Below are positions 12,728 to 27,597 of a stretch of DNA of 64,000 bases, in pieces. The notes below the pieces were generated by a model, which was not told the DNA's origin, did no database searches, and saw only the letters and a list, made by a program, of their open reading frames with translations. A program made the position numbers and the translations under genes. Position 1 is the stretch's first letter; every line of letters begins with the position of its first letter. Origin of the DNA: Mortierella sp. BCC40632 (taxonomy: Eukaryota > Mortierellomycota > Mortierellomycetes > Mortierellales > Mortierellaceae); assembly GCA_011634665.1 (NCBI GenBank), contig WAEK01000002.1, forward strand, positions 3,366,501 to 3,430,500. The letters are read 5' to 3'.

Positions 12728-12800
12728 GCCCTAATGGCTTAGTGGTTATAGCGTCGCACTCGTAATGCGAAGGTCCGCGGTTCAACTCCGCGTTGGGGCA
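12728..12800 (+). tRNA. tRNA-Thr (anticodon CGT)
   Basis: A complete cloverleaf of 73 nt with discriminator A. The seven-base acceptor stem GCCCTAA pairs with TTGGGGC (one T-G pair). The D arm begins TGGCTTAGTGG. The five-base anticodon stem TCGCA/TGCGA encloses the loop CTCGTAA with anticodon CGT (reads ACG). The T arm CCGCG-GTTCAAC-CGCGT contains the B box GGTTCAACTCC. There is no intron. T-runs starting near 12805 would serve as the Pol III terminator. Confidence 0.95.
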
Positions 12801-13463
12801 TACTCTTTTGGTACTTTTTTTTCTCAAGCAAGAAATTTCAAACTGCTGTGCGGTATGGCGGCTCCTTACCGGCGTACTGGGTTCAATTGGCCCTAGGCAT
12901 GACTTTTTTTTTTTTTTTTTTTTTTCTGGGTATGGACTGATGGAAACGACTGCTTTAGAAAGGACGACAAAATCCTGGGAGTCAGGAATCCCAGGCTAGA
13001 GGATGTGTCAGTAGAGTTTATGACCATGTTTTTTTTTTTTTGACCAGTTAACCGGTTAACTGAACAAAAAGTTAACTAATTTTTTTGCCAGTCAAATGAC
13101 CAGTTTTTGACCATTTTTGACCAAATGACCGAATGACTGAGTCAACCAAATGACCAGTTAACCGATTGACCGTTTGACCGTTTGACTGGGATAACCGATT
13201 GACTGGGTTAACCGAATGACCGATTGACCGATTATCCAGTAAACTTGATTTGACCAGAAGGCTAACTTAACCTTTTGACGGATTAGCCGACACTGCCAAG
13301 CAATTTTTGACCAAAAATATTTCGGCCCGAAAAAAAAGTGTAAAAATCCTTCATCAAAACCCTCGTACTAAATCTCTTTGTAATTTTCTCCGCGCTGACT
13401 TGGTATAAAATTTTGTTTTCTGAATCACTAGGGGAAGTTTCAGTACGTCGGACAGAATTATCA

Positions 13464-13497
<34 letters not shown>

Positions 13498-14007
13498 AAA
13501 AGAGCAATCGTCTGGCTATATGAGAGAAAGATGGAGTTCGGGATTAGGGAGAAGCAAATACAAGGAGGTGAGAAAAGCAAGGGAGTTGGAAATATCAAGG
13601 GGTTAAAAAATTCAAGAGGAATCAAAAGCAAACAAAAGGTTATTATTATTAAAAAAAAAAACTATAGCTCTGTTCATCCTCTGGTCAATCCAGTCAACGT
13701 GGAGAGTGGATCAAGCCAAACCCCTTCCTTTAGAGTCGGTAGTACATTGAACTCCCGGCACTGACAAAGCCGCCGACACTGTCTTTGGTGTGGTGCTACT
13801 TTCAACTAGTTCCCGACTCTCCTGCGAACAGGTTGGGCTCAAACCATTCTTCACTCTATGAATTAGGGAACGTTCTGTATTATACAAGCCTTAGGCATCT
13901 CTTTTGCTATAGTCTATCAGGTTTTCGAAAAGATATGGGCTGAGCAAGCATCTCTAGAGTTGGAGAAGCATTAGTGTATGAATGTGTATTTTTTTTTTTT
14001 TTTTTTT
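12801..14007. other. Gene-free AT-rich region with repeats and homopolymers
   Basis: Besides the GACC array, this stretch holds T-runs at about 12903-12925, 13465-13492 and 13988-14009 and short AT-rich blocks. No protein or RNA gene could be supported. It lies between the tRNA and the 3' end of PIG-P. Confidence 0.5.
13041..13280. repeat. Degenerate array of GACC / GTTAACCG-type short repeats
   Basis: About 240 bases are built from repeated units such as TGACC, ACCGATTGAC and GTTAACCG in slightly varying form. An 18-base perfect palindrome, CAGTTAACCGGTTAACTG, lies at 13045-13062. Flanking sequence is AT-rich with homopolymers. No ORF covers it. It could be a degenerated transposon end or a minisatellite. 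Confidence 0.6.
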
Positions 14008-15442
14008 TTAAAGATCTGTATCGTCCCAATCGCTAGGATTGGTGTCATCAAGATAAGATCCATAGTCATCATCATCGTCGTCGATCACTTCCCCATCCTC
14101 CTCGTCGTCTGAAATGCCCTCAATATGCTGATAGAGACATGCATTCACCATTCCAATGGGAATATCCATCAGATCAGGTACAAAGTCGTCTGTAAGGGTC
14201 GAGGCTGAGTTCGTATGGAAGGCATTGGCGTGTTCATCTAAATTCCAAGGCAATAAATGACGATTAGCGGATAAAAAAAAAAAAAAAACAATGAAAGAGT
14301 CGATCCTCAGGCATAAGGAGGCAATAGTCTACCTGTGATAGTCAAGAACGAGTCGAATGGTTCAGTGTTGTAAAGGTTGATGGCAAAGAATGCAACATAA
14401 AGGTAGATCACTAGGACAAAGAGCCAGATCGGCAGTGCTAATGACCAGTATCTTTTTACCAACATTGCCATTAAAGAGAGAGCGAGAGAGAACAAAAGCG
14501 AAAAGGTCAGATACACGCGGTAAATTTGGTTCATACAGACACAGTGTCGGATCAAAATGCCTTACTTGCTGGGGTAGTAGGTGATTCCCATCGAGTCGAG
14601 GATTTCCTTGGGAAGGTATGCCCAGCCAAGATACATCACTATTGGATTTCGTTTGTAGAATACGTGGTTGAGAGCATAAGTATCAGATCAGAGACTCTCA
14701 CTAGCCTTCTGTCGGGTACGGGGGAAAAACTTTGACAGGGTCATTACCATATGTTATCCCTGACACGAGATACAGCACAAATCCATAGTACTCATATGTT
14801 GGAGTCTTTGTAAGTGTTGTCGGTGGCGAATCATCCGCTGGGGCTGGGTACATCTCTTGGGGTCTGGGAAGAGGATTATCCAAACGAAGACGGGATCAGT
14901 GGCAATCCTGCACACAAACTCTTTTCTAGGAACAAAAGCCTTTCGCTCGCTTTGAGAATCTTACTGCGATTGTCCACTCATTGCCCGTGCATGTTGAAGT
15001 ATAGGCTTGTAGAAGGATCCTGATTTTTTGGACAGGAAGCTGCTGTATGAAGCAGTACGCTTCATCCTATAATCCGAGGATAGATTCGAAACAAATTGTC
15101 GATCTTAGCAAAAAGAGGCTGATAAAAAAAAACGCGTCGCGCCACTAAAACCGAGACATCCCGTAGTGGTCGGTTGATCTCCTTTCCCATTTACCCTGCG
15201 CCCTCCATTGGACTTGGAAAATCCGAGTCGTCCCACTGCATGAAACTGGTCCGAGGAGGAGGAAACCCAGGGTTGGTATGTGAGGTCTGGGTCGCCTTTG
15301 CACCCCGGTTCTGAATATGGCTTCCGCCACCGACACCGCCACCTCCATAGTTGTTGGAGTCATAGATATGAGACTGGTGGTGATGGTACGCGGATGAGAA
15401 TGCGTGTGATCCTCCAGCTCGTTGTGATGGATGAGGTTCCAT
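14008..15442 (-). CDS. GPI19: PIG-P, subunit of GPI-GlcNAc transferase
   Basis: Five exons on the minus strand: 15442-15195, 14863-14748, 14638-14566, 14451-14333 and 14237-14008, 261 residues with all phases consistent. Residues 1 to about 95 are Ser/Gly/His-rich and disordered. The PIG-P domain follows: TM1 in YYGFVLYLVSGITY, then YLGWAYLPKEILDSMGITYYPSKYW split across exons 2-4, then TM2 in LPIWLFVLVIYLYVAFF. This spacing is diagnostic. The protein would sit in the ER membrane in the complex that makes GlcNAc-PI, the first step of GPI-anchor synthesis. The C-terminal tail is acidic (EEDGE, then a run of six Asp), which is not needed in the family. It is divergent from the SelH-like gene, with about 400 bases between start codons. 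Confidence 0.92.
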
Positions 15443-15843
15443 CTCGGTTTATTTGAAGAGGGAAAATGCTTAGTAGTGCTGGAGAAAGAGTGGGTCTAGT
15501 TCCTGAGCCTTGTCCTTTAGTCTTTCTTAGCTATGAGAGGGAATGGGAGAGGTGTGTGTTCTATTGTGTCCACGACAAGCAGTAGGCTGTGTGAGCGATC
15601 CTGATCCTGGTATTCGATGACGGGAGCAAGAAAGATGGAGTGGTAGTAGAAGAAGAAGAAGAAACTTTGGCACGTTTGGTTCCATCCCCACCTTTCTCCC
15701 AGCCAACCAAGTTTTCGTGACTTGTTCCCAAAAAAATACCCAATGGACGACGCTCTTTGTTCAAAAAAAAAAAAAAAAAAAAAAAAAGTGAGTCGATCCA
15801 TCTCTCCTTCTCTCACCTTTTCACGCATCTCTACTTGCCCCTC
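15443..15843. promoter_or_regulatory. Divergent intergenic region PIG-P / SelH-like
   Basis: About 400 bases contain both 5' regions. A GAAGAA block (15648-15663) and a 25-base A-run (about 15763-15787) near the SelH-like start are visible. No named motif was recognised. Confidence 0.4.
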
Positions 15844-16965
15844 ATGCCAAAGGCTAATACCTCCGCTACTGTGCCAGCTACAGCTGGAAATGAGCCTGCC
15901 CAGAGAAGGTCGAGCCGACTCATGGGCAAGGCTACTCCCTCCAACGCGAATTCTACATCTTCAGGGCGCGCGGAACAAAAGAAAAGTCTAGCCTCAGGAA
16001 CCGCTGCTAGTCCCCCCAAAAAGGGTCAGGTTAAATCCGAGGTCAAGGCCGAGGAGGGCAAGAAGCGAAAGGCAGCCACAGAGGATGGCAAAGCCAAGTC
16101 AAAAGTAGTTAAAGTAGAAAAGACCATTGACGACGACAGTAATCAACCTTCAAAGCCTGAAGTATCCAATTCATCTGCTGCCTCGACAAAGGAGTCTTCT
16201 GTCAAGAAAGAAGTCGCAGCAAAGGATATCAAAGTGACCATTGAGCGTTGGTAAGTCTATCTCAGACCCTAGAGAAGGAGTTTTACTGACGCCGCTTCTC
16301 TTTTTGGAGCTTATTTTATTGTAGAGTTCACGACTCTATCAACAATGCATGTGTTCATTCTTTTTCTCTTTTCTTTTCTTTTCTTTTAAATGTTTAAAAA
16401 AGCAATACTTGCACGCAATATCGCACAAATGTCTTGAGAATTACTAGGGTAAGAAGAAGGAGAAAGGCGGTTAAATGAAGGTTGCTTGCTAATGGGTATA
16501 CTATAAAACCAAGTTCTGATATTTGACAGTGTCGCTCCTAGATTATGGAAAAACGCTATCCAGATGCTTCGGTCCAAGAGGAGGTGTTGCCCAAGACAAA
16601 GTCGTTCGAGATTTACTTGAGTGCCAATGGTTCCAAGAGTAAGATAGTTCATTGTAAGGCACCTTGTCTGACTTGATGAAATATGCGCAGTTTCTCTGAT
16701 AGTCTTTTTTTTTTTCTCTCCTTCTCTTTCTCTCGATTTCTTTAATAGACAAGTTGATCTGGAGTGGAAAAGCGCATGCTCCTCCCAAGTAAGTGCTTCG
16801 TAGAATGGTTCCCCCTCCATCTCCCTCTCGCTAACTATAACGCCCCATCTTTTTGTTCTATTCTATGCACTGACCAACCATACTATATTCATTTATTTCA
16901 GGCGATTGGCTTTCCCTGCAGATGAAGTCTATATCGACCTGCTTGAAAAGGCTCTGCAAGAGTAA
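15844..16965 (+). CDS. Selenoprotein H-like Rdx protein with CxxC
   Basis: Five exons: 15844-16250, 16403-16448, 16542-16638, 16749-16788 and 16902-16965, 217 residues. The first 130 residues are Lys/Ser/Ala-rich and basic, with RRSSR and KKRK motifs that fit nuclear targeting. Then comes the Rdx fold. VTIERC runs into CNTC (Cys136 and Cys139), where animal SelH has CTSU; then KSFEIYL, LIWSGK, KRLAFP and a C-terminal helix. Animal SelH has the same order, including a basic N-terminus, and is a nucleolar redox protein. Here both active-site residues are Cys and no Sec codon is needed. Four introns break the domain into small exons of 40-97 nt. Function as a nuclear thiol oxidoreductase is inferred from the family. 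Confidence 0.85.
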
Positions 16966-17176
16966 AAAAGAATTGGCAAGTCTTCTTCCAAGGAACCTGT
17001 TTAAGCAGGGAGCGCGTGTCGGAGTGCCTATTTCTCATCTTAGCTTTTTTAGCAGTCTGCTCTAAACTATCACCCAGGCTCCCTTCCTCTCTCCCCCTCC
17101 CCTCTCCAATATGAATGCGGTTTGATGCTATATGACGAGTATCCACAGAGGCCGCGAATTGCAGTTTCCCTCTTTT

Positions 17177-17231
<55 letters not shown>

Positions 17232-17457
17232 CTTTCTTTCTTTTTTTTCTGTGTGTATTTGTTATCCTTGAATTGGTTATACATGATGGTATCGGACTTT
17301 CTTATTCTTTTCCTCCTACGGGCCTCCCCTCCCCCCCTCTTCAAAGGGAGAAGAGAAAGAGAGAGAGAGAGAAAGAGAAAGAGAGAGAGAGGTTCACCCC
17401 AAGTGTTGTTACAAACTGCTTTCCCCCCTTCCCCTTCCCCTTCCCCTTCCTCCTTCT
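16966..17457. other. Convergent 3' region SelH-like / kinesin-13
   Basis: A T-dominated tract (about 17181-17250) is followed by GA and CCCCTT repeats (17340-17450). It holds the 3' UTRs of both convergent genes. No gene was seen. Confidence 0.5.
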
Positions 17458-22020
<4,563 letters not shown>

Positions 22021-22402
22021 TGTTGTGCCGTTGGACCTTGCGAGCGGCGGAAAACAGAACGGTGAGGGGCAAGATGGGGCAGGAGTAGGTGCAGCGAGGG
22101 CAGGTGCGGGTGGGGGGAGAGAGAGAGAGAGGGAGAGGGAGAGGGAGAGGGAGAGGTAAAGGCATGTGAGAGATATTAGAGCAAAATAAAATAAGGGGCC
22201 GGAGAGAGAGAGAAAGAGAGAGAGAGTGGGAATGAGAGAAAGAGAAAGAGAAAGAGGGAAAGAGAAAGAGAGGATGGGCGCGGGTCAGAATTCGGTAGGG
22301 CGATGGATGATGTCAATGGAGATGAAAAGAGACAGAATCAGAATCGGAGAGAAAGAGAAAGAGAAAACATGCATCCAGACAGTAAGGGGAAGGAGTTAAA
22401 AA

Positions 22403-22438
<36 letters not shown>

Positions 22439-22928
22439 AAGAAAGAAAGAGTGAGAGTGAGAGAGTGAGAGAAAGGCATCATGGCGACATGCGACTACAT
22501 TGGGCGGGAGGCGGGGCAACGGACTGGTGAGCCACGCAGCGGGAGCAAGGCACAGGCACGGTCAGAGGAGAGCCACGGAGAGATCACAGCTACATGCCAG
22601 CTGTCTGCTCGCCCGACAAGCAAGGCAACCAAAGAGAGCGCGATGCACCGCGGGGGAAGAAAGAAGAAGAAGAAGAAGAAGAAGAAGAGGAAGAGGCGCG
22701 GGAGAGATGCTCTGCCATCACGGGGCTTCTGTCCATCCATCCATTCATTCAATAACCTGCAGCTCGGATGCCAGGTATAGTTCTTTTAAACGCCCCCTTC
22801 TGTGACGTGTCACCCGCTCGTTCTCTCGTTCATTCTTCCTTCTCATCTCTCACTCTTTCTCTCTTCACTTCTGCACACATCCTTCTTTCTTCTCCCACCC
22901 TCCCCTCCTCTTCTCCACACCAACCAGG
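22021..22928. promoter_or_regulatory. Divergent region kinesin-13 / SPC1, GA-rich
   Basis: About 900 bases of GA-rich purine repeats on the plus strand (22117-22480, GAGA and GAAA units) switch to CT-rich sequence after 22790, ahead of the SPC1 start. No gene is supported; the ORFs here are translations of the simple repeats. Confidence 0.5.
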
Positions 22929-23434
22929 ATGCTCGAGTTCCACATCGTAAGGACATTTGCAACAGCATGTTCAGGGATCTAGCCTGTCCAGGGTTACAAC
23001 TCTAATCATCCCCGCCTCTTGCCATCACTAGGACTTCAAAGGCCAGTGCCTTGCCGAGCAAATCACCCAGGGAGTCATCAGCGCGTCAGTGGTAGGACTT
23101 TTTTTTCTTTCTTTCTTTCTTTCTTTCTTTCCTCATCTAGTCTTGTTGGTCCAGTATCTAGTGCTATCCTACTAACCGTAATTCTCATTCTTTTTTCCTT
23201 TTTTTTTTTCTTTTTCTTTTTCTTTTTTTTTCAGGTCGTAGGATTTATCCTCGGTTTCTTGCTCCAGGATATCAGGGTCTCACTCTACGTCTTTGGTGCA
23301 GGAGTCGTTTCAACTGGACTGGTAAAAAAAAAAGAAAAAAAAAAATAATTATGATTTTGTGATAAAATACAAAATGAATTATCCATCAAGGTTCTGCTCT
23401 CTTCTTCTGATCAACTTTTATTTTATTAACCTCA

Positions 23435-23472
<38 letters not shown>

Positions 23473-23615
23473 TTTAGCTTACTGTTCCCGCATGGCCATA
23501 TCTCAAACGGAATCCCGTAGGCTGGCTCCCTAGCAGAGAAAAGGCCGCTCTACAGGAGGCTTCCAAGTCAGCATCAGAAATGGACTCAAAGGATGTCAAG
23601 GAAAAATCGTCATAA
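22929..23615 (+). CDS. SPC1: Signal peptidase complex subunit 1 (SPC1/SPCS1)
   Basis: Four exons: 22929-22946 (only six codons), 23032-23091, 23235-23321 and 23478-23615, 100 residues. The protein starts MLEFHI and continues DFKGQCLAEQITQG, the conserved start of SPC12 proteins. Two membrane segments follow (around SVVGFILGFLLQ and SLYVFGAGVVSTGLLTV) with the conserved PAWPYLKRNPVGWLP after the second. The size matches the family (about 95-105). The protein sits in the ER membrane with both ends cytosolic and shapes substrate choice of signal peptidase. It is tail-to-tail with NOP9. Confidence 0.94.
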
Positions 23616-23961
23616 TTCCTAGAACTATCGCTCAACAGGACAACAGCTCCCATTTCATCTGCGATCGTCATATCAGCTAAGAAAGCATGGGCATGTACCT
23701 TGCTCTCATCAGAGATCAAGGAGGGAGAAAAAAAAAACGAGAAAGAAAGCAGACAGGAGCATTTTGTAAAGTAAAGGCGGAAAAACATGCGTATAGTACA
23801 ATTGTATTAGAGAATGAAAACAAGGGCATGCATGCAGTAGCAGTGAAAGGTGTTGAATGAAAATGCCACAGGCCAGAAATGTGCGCGTGCGTGTAGAAGA
23901 AAATAAGAAAGGGAGAGAGAAAAAAAGAAAGAAAGAGGGGGGGGAGAGGGACAGAAAGACT
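23616..23961. other. Convergent 3' region SPC1 / NOP9
   Basis: About 345 bases hold two 3' UTRs, with A-rich blocks and GA repeats. No gene was seen. Confidence 0.5.
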
Positions 23962-26534
23962 CTATGACATGAACTTCCGACGCTTCTTGTCCTTGGAGTC
24001 CTCCGACTTGGCCTTCTTAGCCTTCTTCTTCTTCTTGGTAGCGCCAATGGCCTCCAAAACAGATTCGAGATCCTTGTTGGCCTTCTTCTTCTTCTTCTTG
24101 GGTGCATCACTATCACTGTCACTGTCACTGTCATCACTATCATTATCGCTCTTGGCATCGGCCATCTTCACGTCTTCGTCGTCACTGTCGCTTTCCGAGT
24201 CTGAAGAGTCCTTTTGGCTATCATTCTTCTTTGTCGATTGGGCTGCACCGGTTCGTCCACGCTTCTTGAACAGCTTGTCAATTTCATCCGACTTGTACTT
24301 TTCTCTGGCTTGGACCTGATCTTCATCATCCTTGATGAGTAGCTTTGAGAAGGAAGGAAGGAAAAAAAAAAAAAAAAAAAAAAAAGTCAGTTCAACAGGT
24401 TCGCAAGAATAAGGTCGAGTCTGTATGAAGAAAGAGAGGGGATCATCCATCACAACAATGGTGCAGCTGTTACCTTATCAGGGTCCTCAGAGGTCTTCTT
24501 GGACTTCTTCTTCTTCTTCTTGTCAGTCTCGGTCTTCACTCCAGCAATACCACCGCCAAATCCAAGCTCAGCCATCTTTGGATTAGGAGCAGGCAGCTCA
24601 ACATCGCCGGCTTTGGCAGCCTGTTTACCATGTGCTGTCGCCAACAAAGCATCACCCAAGATATCTTTGAACATATCTCTCTTGCGCTCAATACCCTTCT
24701 CGCGATCGAGCCACTCTTCCTTCTTTCGCTTGAACTGATCAATCTTACAGTTGCGAAGGATAAACTTGCCATGGAAGTTCTGCGAGAGCGCATACTCATG
24801 CTCAAGCAATTCTGTCGCAATCTTCTCCTTCATCTCAATGTCGGAAACTGCCCAGCACTTGTCCACCATATGACCACCATATCGATCAAGGGCCATTGTG
24901 TGGTACTTGCCCAAGAACGATCGAAGGATCTTGCGCTTCACCTTGAGGTTCAATGTGGGCGATGTCAGGAATGCTTCAATCACACGTGATCCGACAGGGT
25001 CCATCGTCCACGAGTACATAAGCTCTTCCTTCTGAGCAAAGAAGCTGTCGACAACGATCTTGGAGTGTTCCTCTGGGTATTGAAGCAACAACTGCAAGAT
25101 AATGGCTCCCTGTGGATGGAATCGAGGCTTCTGAGACTCTTCCGAGCTTCGGCGTTCCATCAAGGCCTCATATGTTTCCATGTGCAGGACAACATGCAAA
25201 AACTCTTTGCGCTCCACGGGGGTGTTGGTATGGAAGGCAGTGCAGAGACCCTTGACAACATCCTTGTAGCATGCTCCAACATTTTTGCAGGCCTCGACCA
25301 CGGCGCGGATCACTCCTGGACGACCAAACTTCAAAAAGTTGCCAAACTCTGGCAAGACCTCCTCCACCATCATCTCAAGCTGGACCTGATTCTTTGCGTG
25401 AGTAAAGAAATTCTGGATGACATAGTTGGCAATGGGATGGAACGAGAGCTTAACCAAACGTCCACGGAAATAGGTGATGTAGAATTTTTGGAACAGGGAA
25501 GGCGAAGCAACCTGTACAATCTTCTCGAGCAAGTGAGATCCAACCTGGTCTCGGAGGAGTGTCTCCACATAGGCATCACGGTCATTGTTGCTATGTCCTG
25601 GTTCCTCATCGCGCGTGATATCCATCAGCAGCTTGTCCACAAGTCCGTCCTTGGCAGACTCGCTATCCTTGTCCAAGACTTCCAGCAGTAGTTGAAGTAC
25701 GGGATTCGCTACCTGGTGAACTGCCAAGGAGCGAATGATCGAGTCGCTAAGGCCATTCATCATGGTCGAGGTAATGGTGCGCAACATTTCCGTGAAGGAA
25801 GGAGGCACAAGGCGTGTAGGGCGATCGTTTGTTACTGTGGTTTTGCTGTTGTTGGCATCGTTGTACTTGCTCGACTTTTTGCTCCTGACACCACCACTTC
25901 TGGAGCTGTCGTCGTTGACAGCGCGACCGCCAAGGACATAAAGGATAACTCGCAAGACGTGAGAGGCGAATGGGTCGGAGATCAGAGCCGTGAATTCTTC
26001 CTGAGTCTGGCGACACATGTTCAAGATAAGCTCTTCGGCACTCATAAGAACACCATCCTCAGGGTCCACATCCTGTGCAGCGTCTCCCTTGGATTCCTTG
26101 GCCTTGACCTCTCTCTCAACCGTGTCAGCACAAAGGGTAATCAGCGTCTGGCACACATGTGAGGCAAAACGATGAGAAAAGAGTTTCAAAAAGCTAGACG
26201 AGTTGATCAAGATGATTTTTTTTTTTTTTAGAAAAAAAAAAAAAAAGAAAGAAATGGTTAGAAATGATTACAGCGTCACCATTTTCTACAAGCACAGGAG
26301 CGTCGTTACGATACTTACTTTCCGTTAAACTTGTCAAAGAACACGCGGAGCTGAAAGTCGTTCGATGTTCTCAGCAGCTTCTCCAGGACCAAGGAACATG
26401 AGTGATCCGTGGCCAGGACCAGCTCTTTTCCTTGAACTTCTGTGTATACGTTCTCGAGGAAGAGTTGTTGCTCTAAGGGGAAATGATCAAAGTCAGTATA
26501 ATCGGTGAAGGGCAGAGAGTTGGAGGTGTCGTTG

Positions 26535-26572
<38 letters not shown>

Positions 26573-26882
26573 AGGGAGAGAGAGAGTCCAAGGTGTTACC
26601 TTCTGCTGTCTCAAAGTTGAGCTCGTCAAGAGTCTGCTCTACACCCTTGAAGTACTGCTGGACGTCAGGGTCGATGAACCCAAAGATGGCGGCATTGTCA
26701 GCCATTTCCCGACGGTTGGGTCTCTCAGGGCGACTGTTCTCCTCAGTGGGGCCATCGGCATGCGAGTCATGGGGACCCCGACGAGAGTGATGCGATGACT
26801 TTGCAGGGCCATTGTTTTCAAATTGATTCTTGTCCTTGCTCTTCTTGCCACGAGAGCCACGCACACGTTTTTCGGAACCCAT
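23962..26882 (-). CDS. NOP9: NOP9 Pumilio-repeat nucleolar protein
   Basis: Four exons on the minus strand: 26882-26600, 26472-26319, 26193-24474 and 24342-23962, 845 residues. The N-terminus is basic, followed by FGFIDPDVQQYFKGVE, which marks NOP9 and not Puf6. Pumilio-type helical repeats run through exons 1-3 (for example SCSLVLEKLL, HRFASHVCQTL, ADNYVIQ-like HPIANYVIQNFF, RYGGHMVDKCW, NFHGKFILRN). The C-terminal exon is Asp/Ser-rich and ends in a Lys/Arg-rich tail, typical of ribosome-biogenesis factors. NOP9 binds the 3' region of pre-18S rRNA and delays cleavage at the ITS1 site in the nucleolus. It is longer than the yeast protein (666), mostly because of low-complexity insertions between repeats and the tail. 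Poly-A or poly-T tracts lie in all three introns. A T-tract of about 50 bases lies upstream of the start. Confidence 0.92.
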
Positions 26883-26940
26883 GGTTGAAATGGTTGATAA
26901 GAGGTGGGCAAAAGAAATGGAAAGAGAGGCAAGCTTTTTT

Positions 26941-26988
<48 letters not shown>

Positions 26989-27477
26989 CTTGCTTTCAAA
27001 ACAATCAAGCAGTCACTCGGGACTTTGCTTTATGCAGTGAGATTTCGGCCACTAGCCCAAGAGGCCCTACGAAGAGCTGATCTAACTTGTGTCTGCCAAT
27101 CTGCCACTGTCTACATATTCTCCCTCTAAAAACCCCATCGGACAACCCCCCCCCCTCCCCCCGTCTTCTCTATGAAAGAGGCTGTGGTCTCGCCCGAGAG
27201 ACTCATCCGGAGAAGCTGCATCTCTCTCCTCGCTTCGTCTCCGAGCCAGGACACCGGTCAAGGACGTGCTCTTGGAGCCGTTCGCCACAGTTTGACTTGG
27301 TTTTTTAGACTGCCAGGAGCTTTTTTTTTTTTTTTTTTTAAAAATCAAACGAGCCCTAACTAAAAGTTAGGGCAACCCTCACACGACTCTGTATCTCATA
27401 CTCTCCCGAGTATACTACATCCAAACCTAGTCCGAGGATGCCAAGTAGTGAAGGAAAAGAAAGAGATAAAAAAAAAA

Positions 27478-27508
<31 letters not shown>

Positions 27509-27597
27509 AATGGTCATCGTCTAGTTTGAAGCAGTGTCGTTTAGGGAGAATTCAGGACCGTTCCATTGGACTTACCTATATCAACCCCCTCCCCTCT
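26883..27597. other. Intergenic upstream of NOP9, with a small hairpin
   Basis: A T-tract (26936-26988) lies right before the NOP9 start. An inverted repeat GCCCTAAC / GTTAGGGC with a five-base loop lies at 27353-27373, next to a T-to-A homopolymer (27321-27344). No coding region was supported. Confidence 0.5.

Noticed and set aside
12838..12905. Second tRNA-like or SINE-like stretch after tRNA-Thr
   Set aside because: A GGGTTCAATTGG motif resembles a B box, but no acceptor stem, D arm or anticodon stem could be formed.
27353..27373. CCCTAA/TTAGGG arms as telomere-derived sequence
   Set aside because: Only one copy on each side and no tandem repeat; telomere origin cannot be supported.
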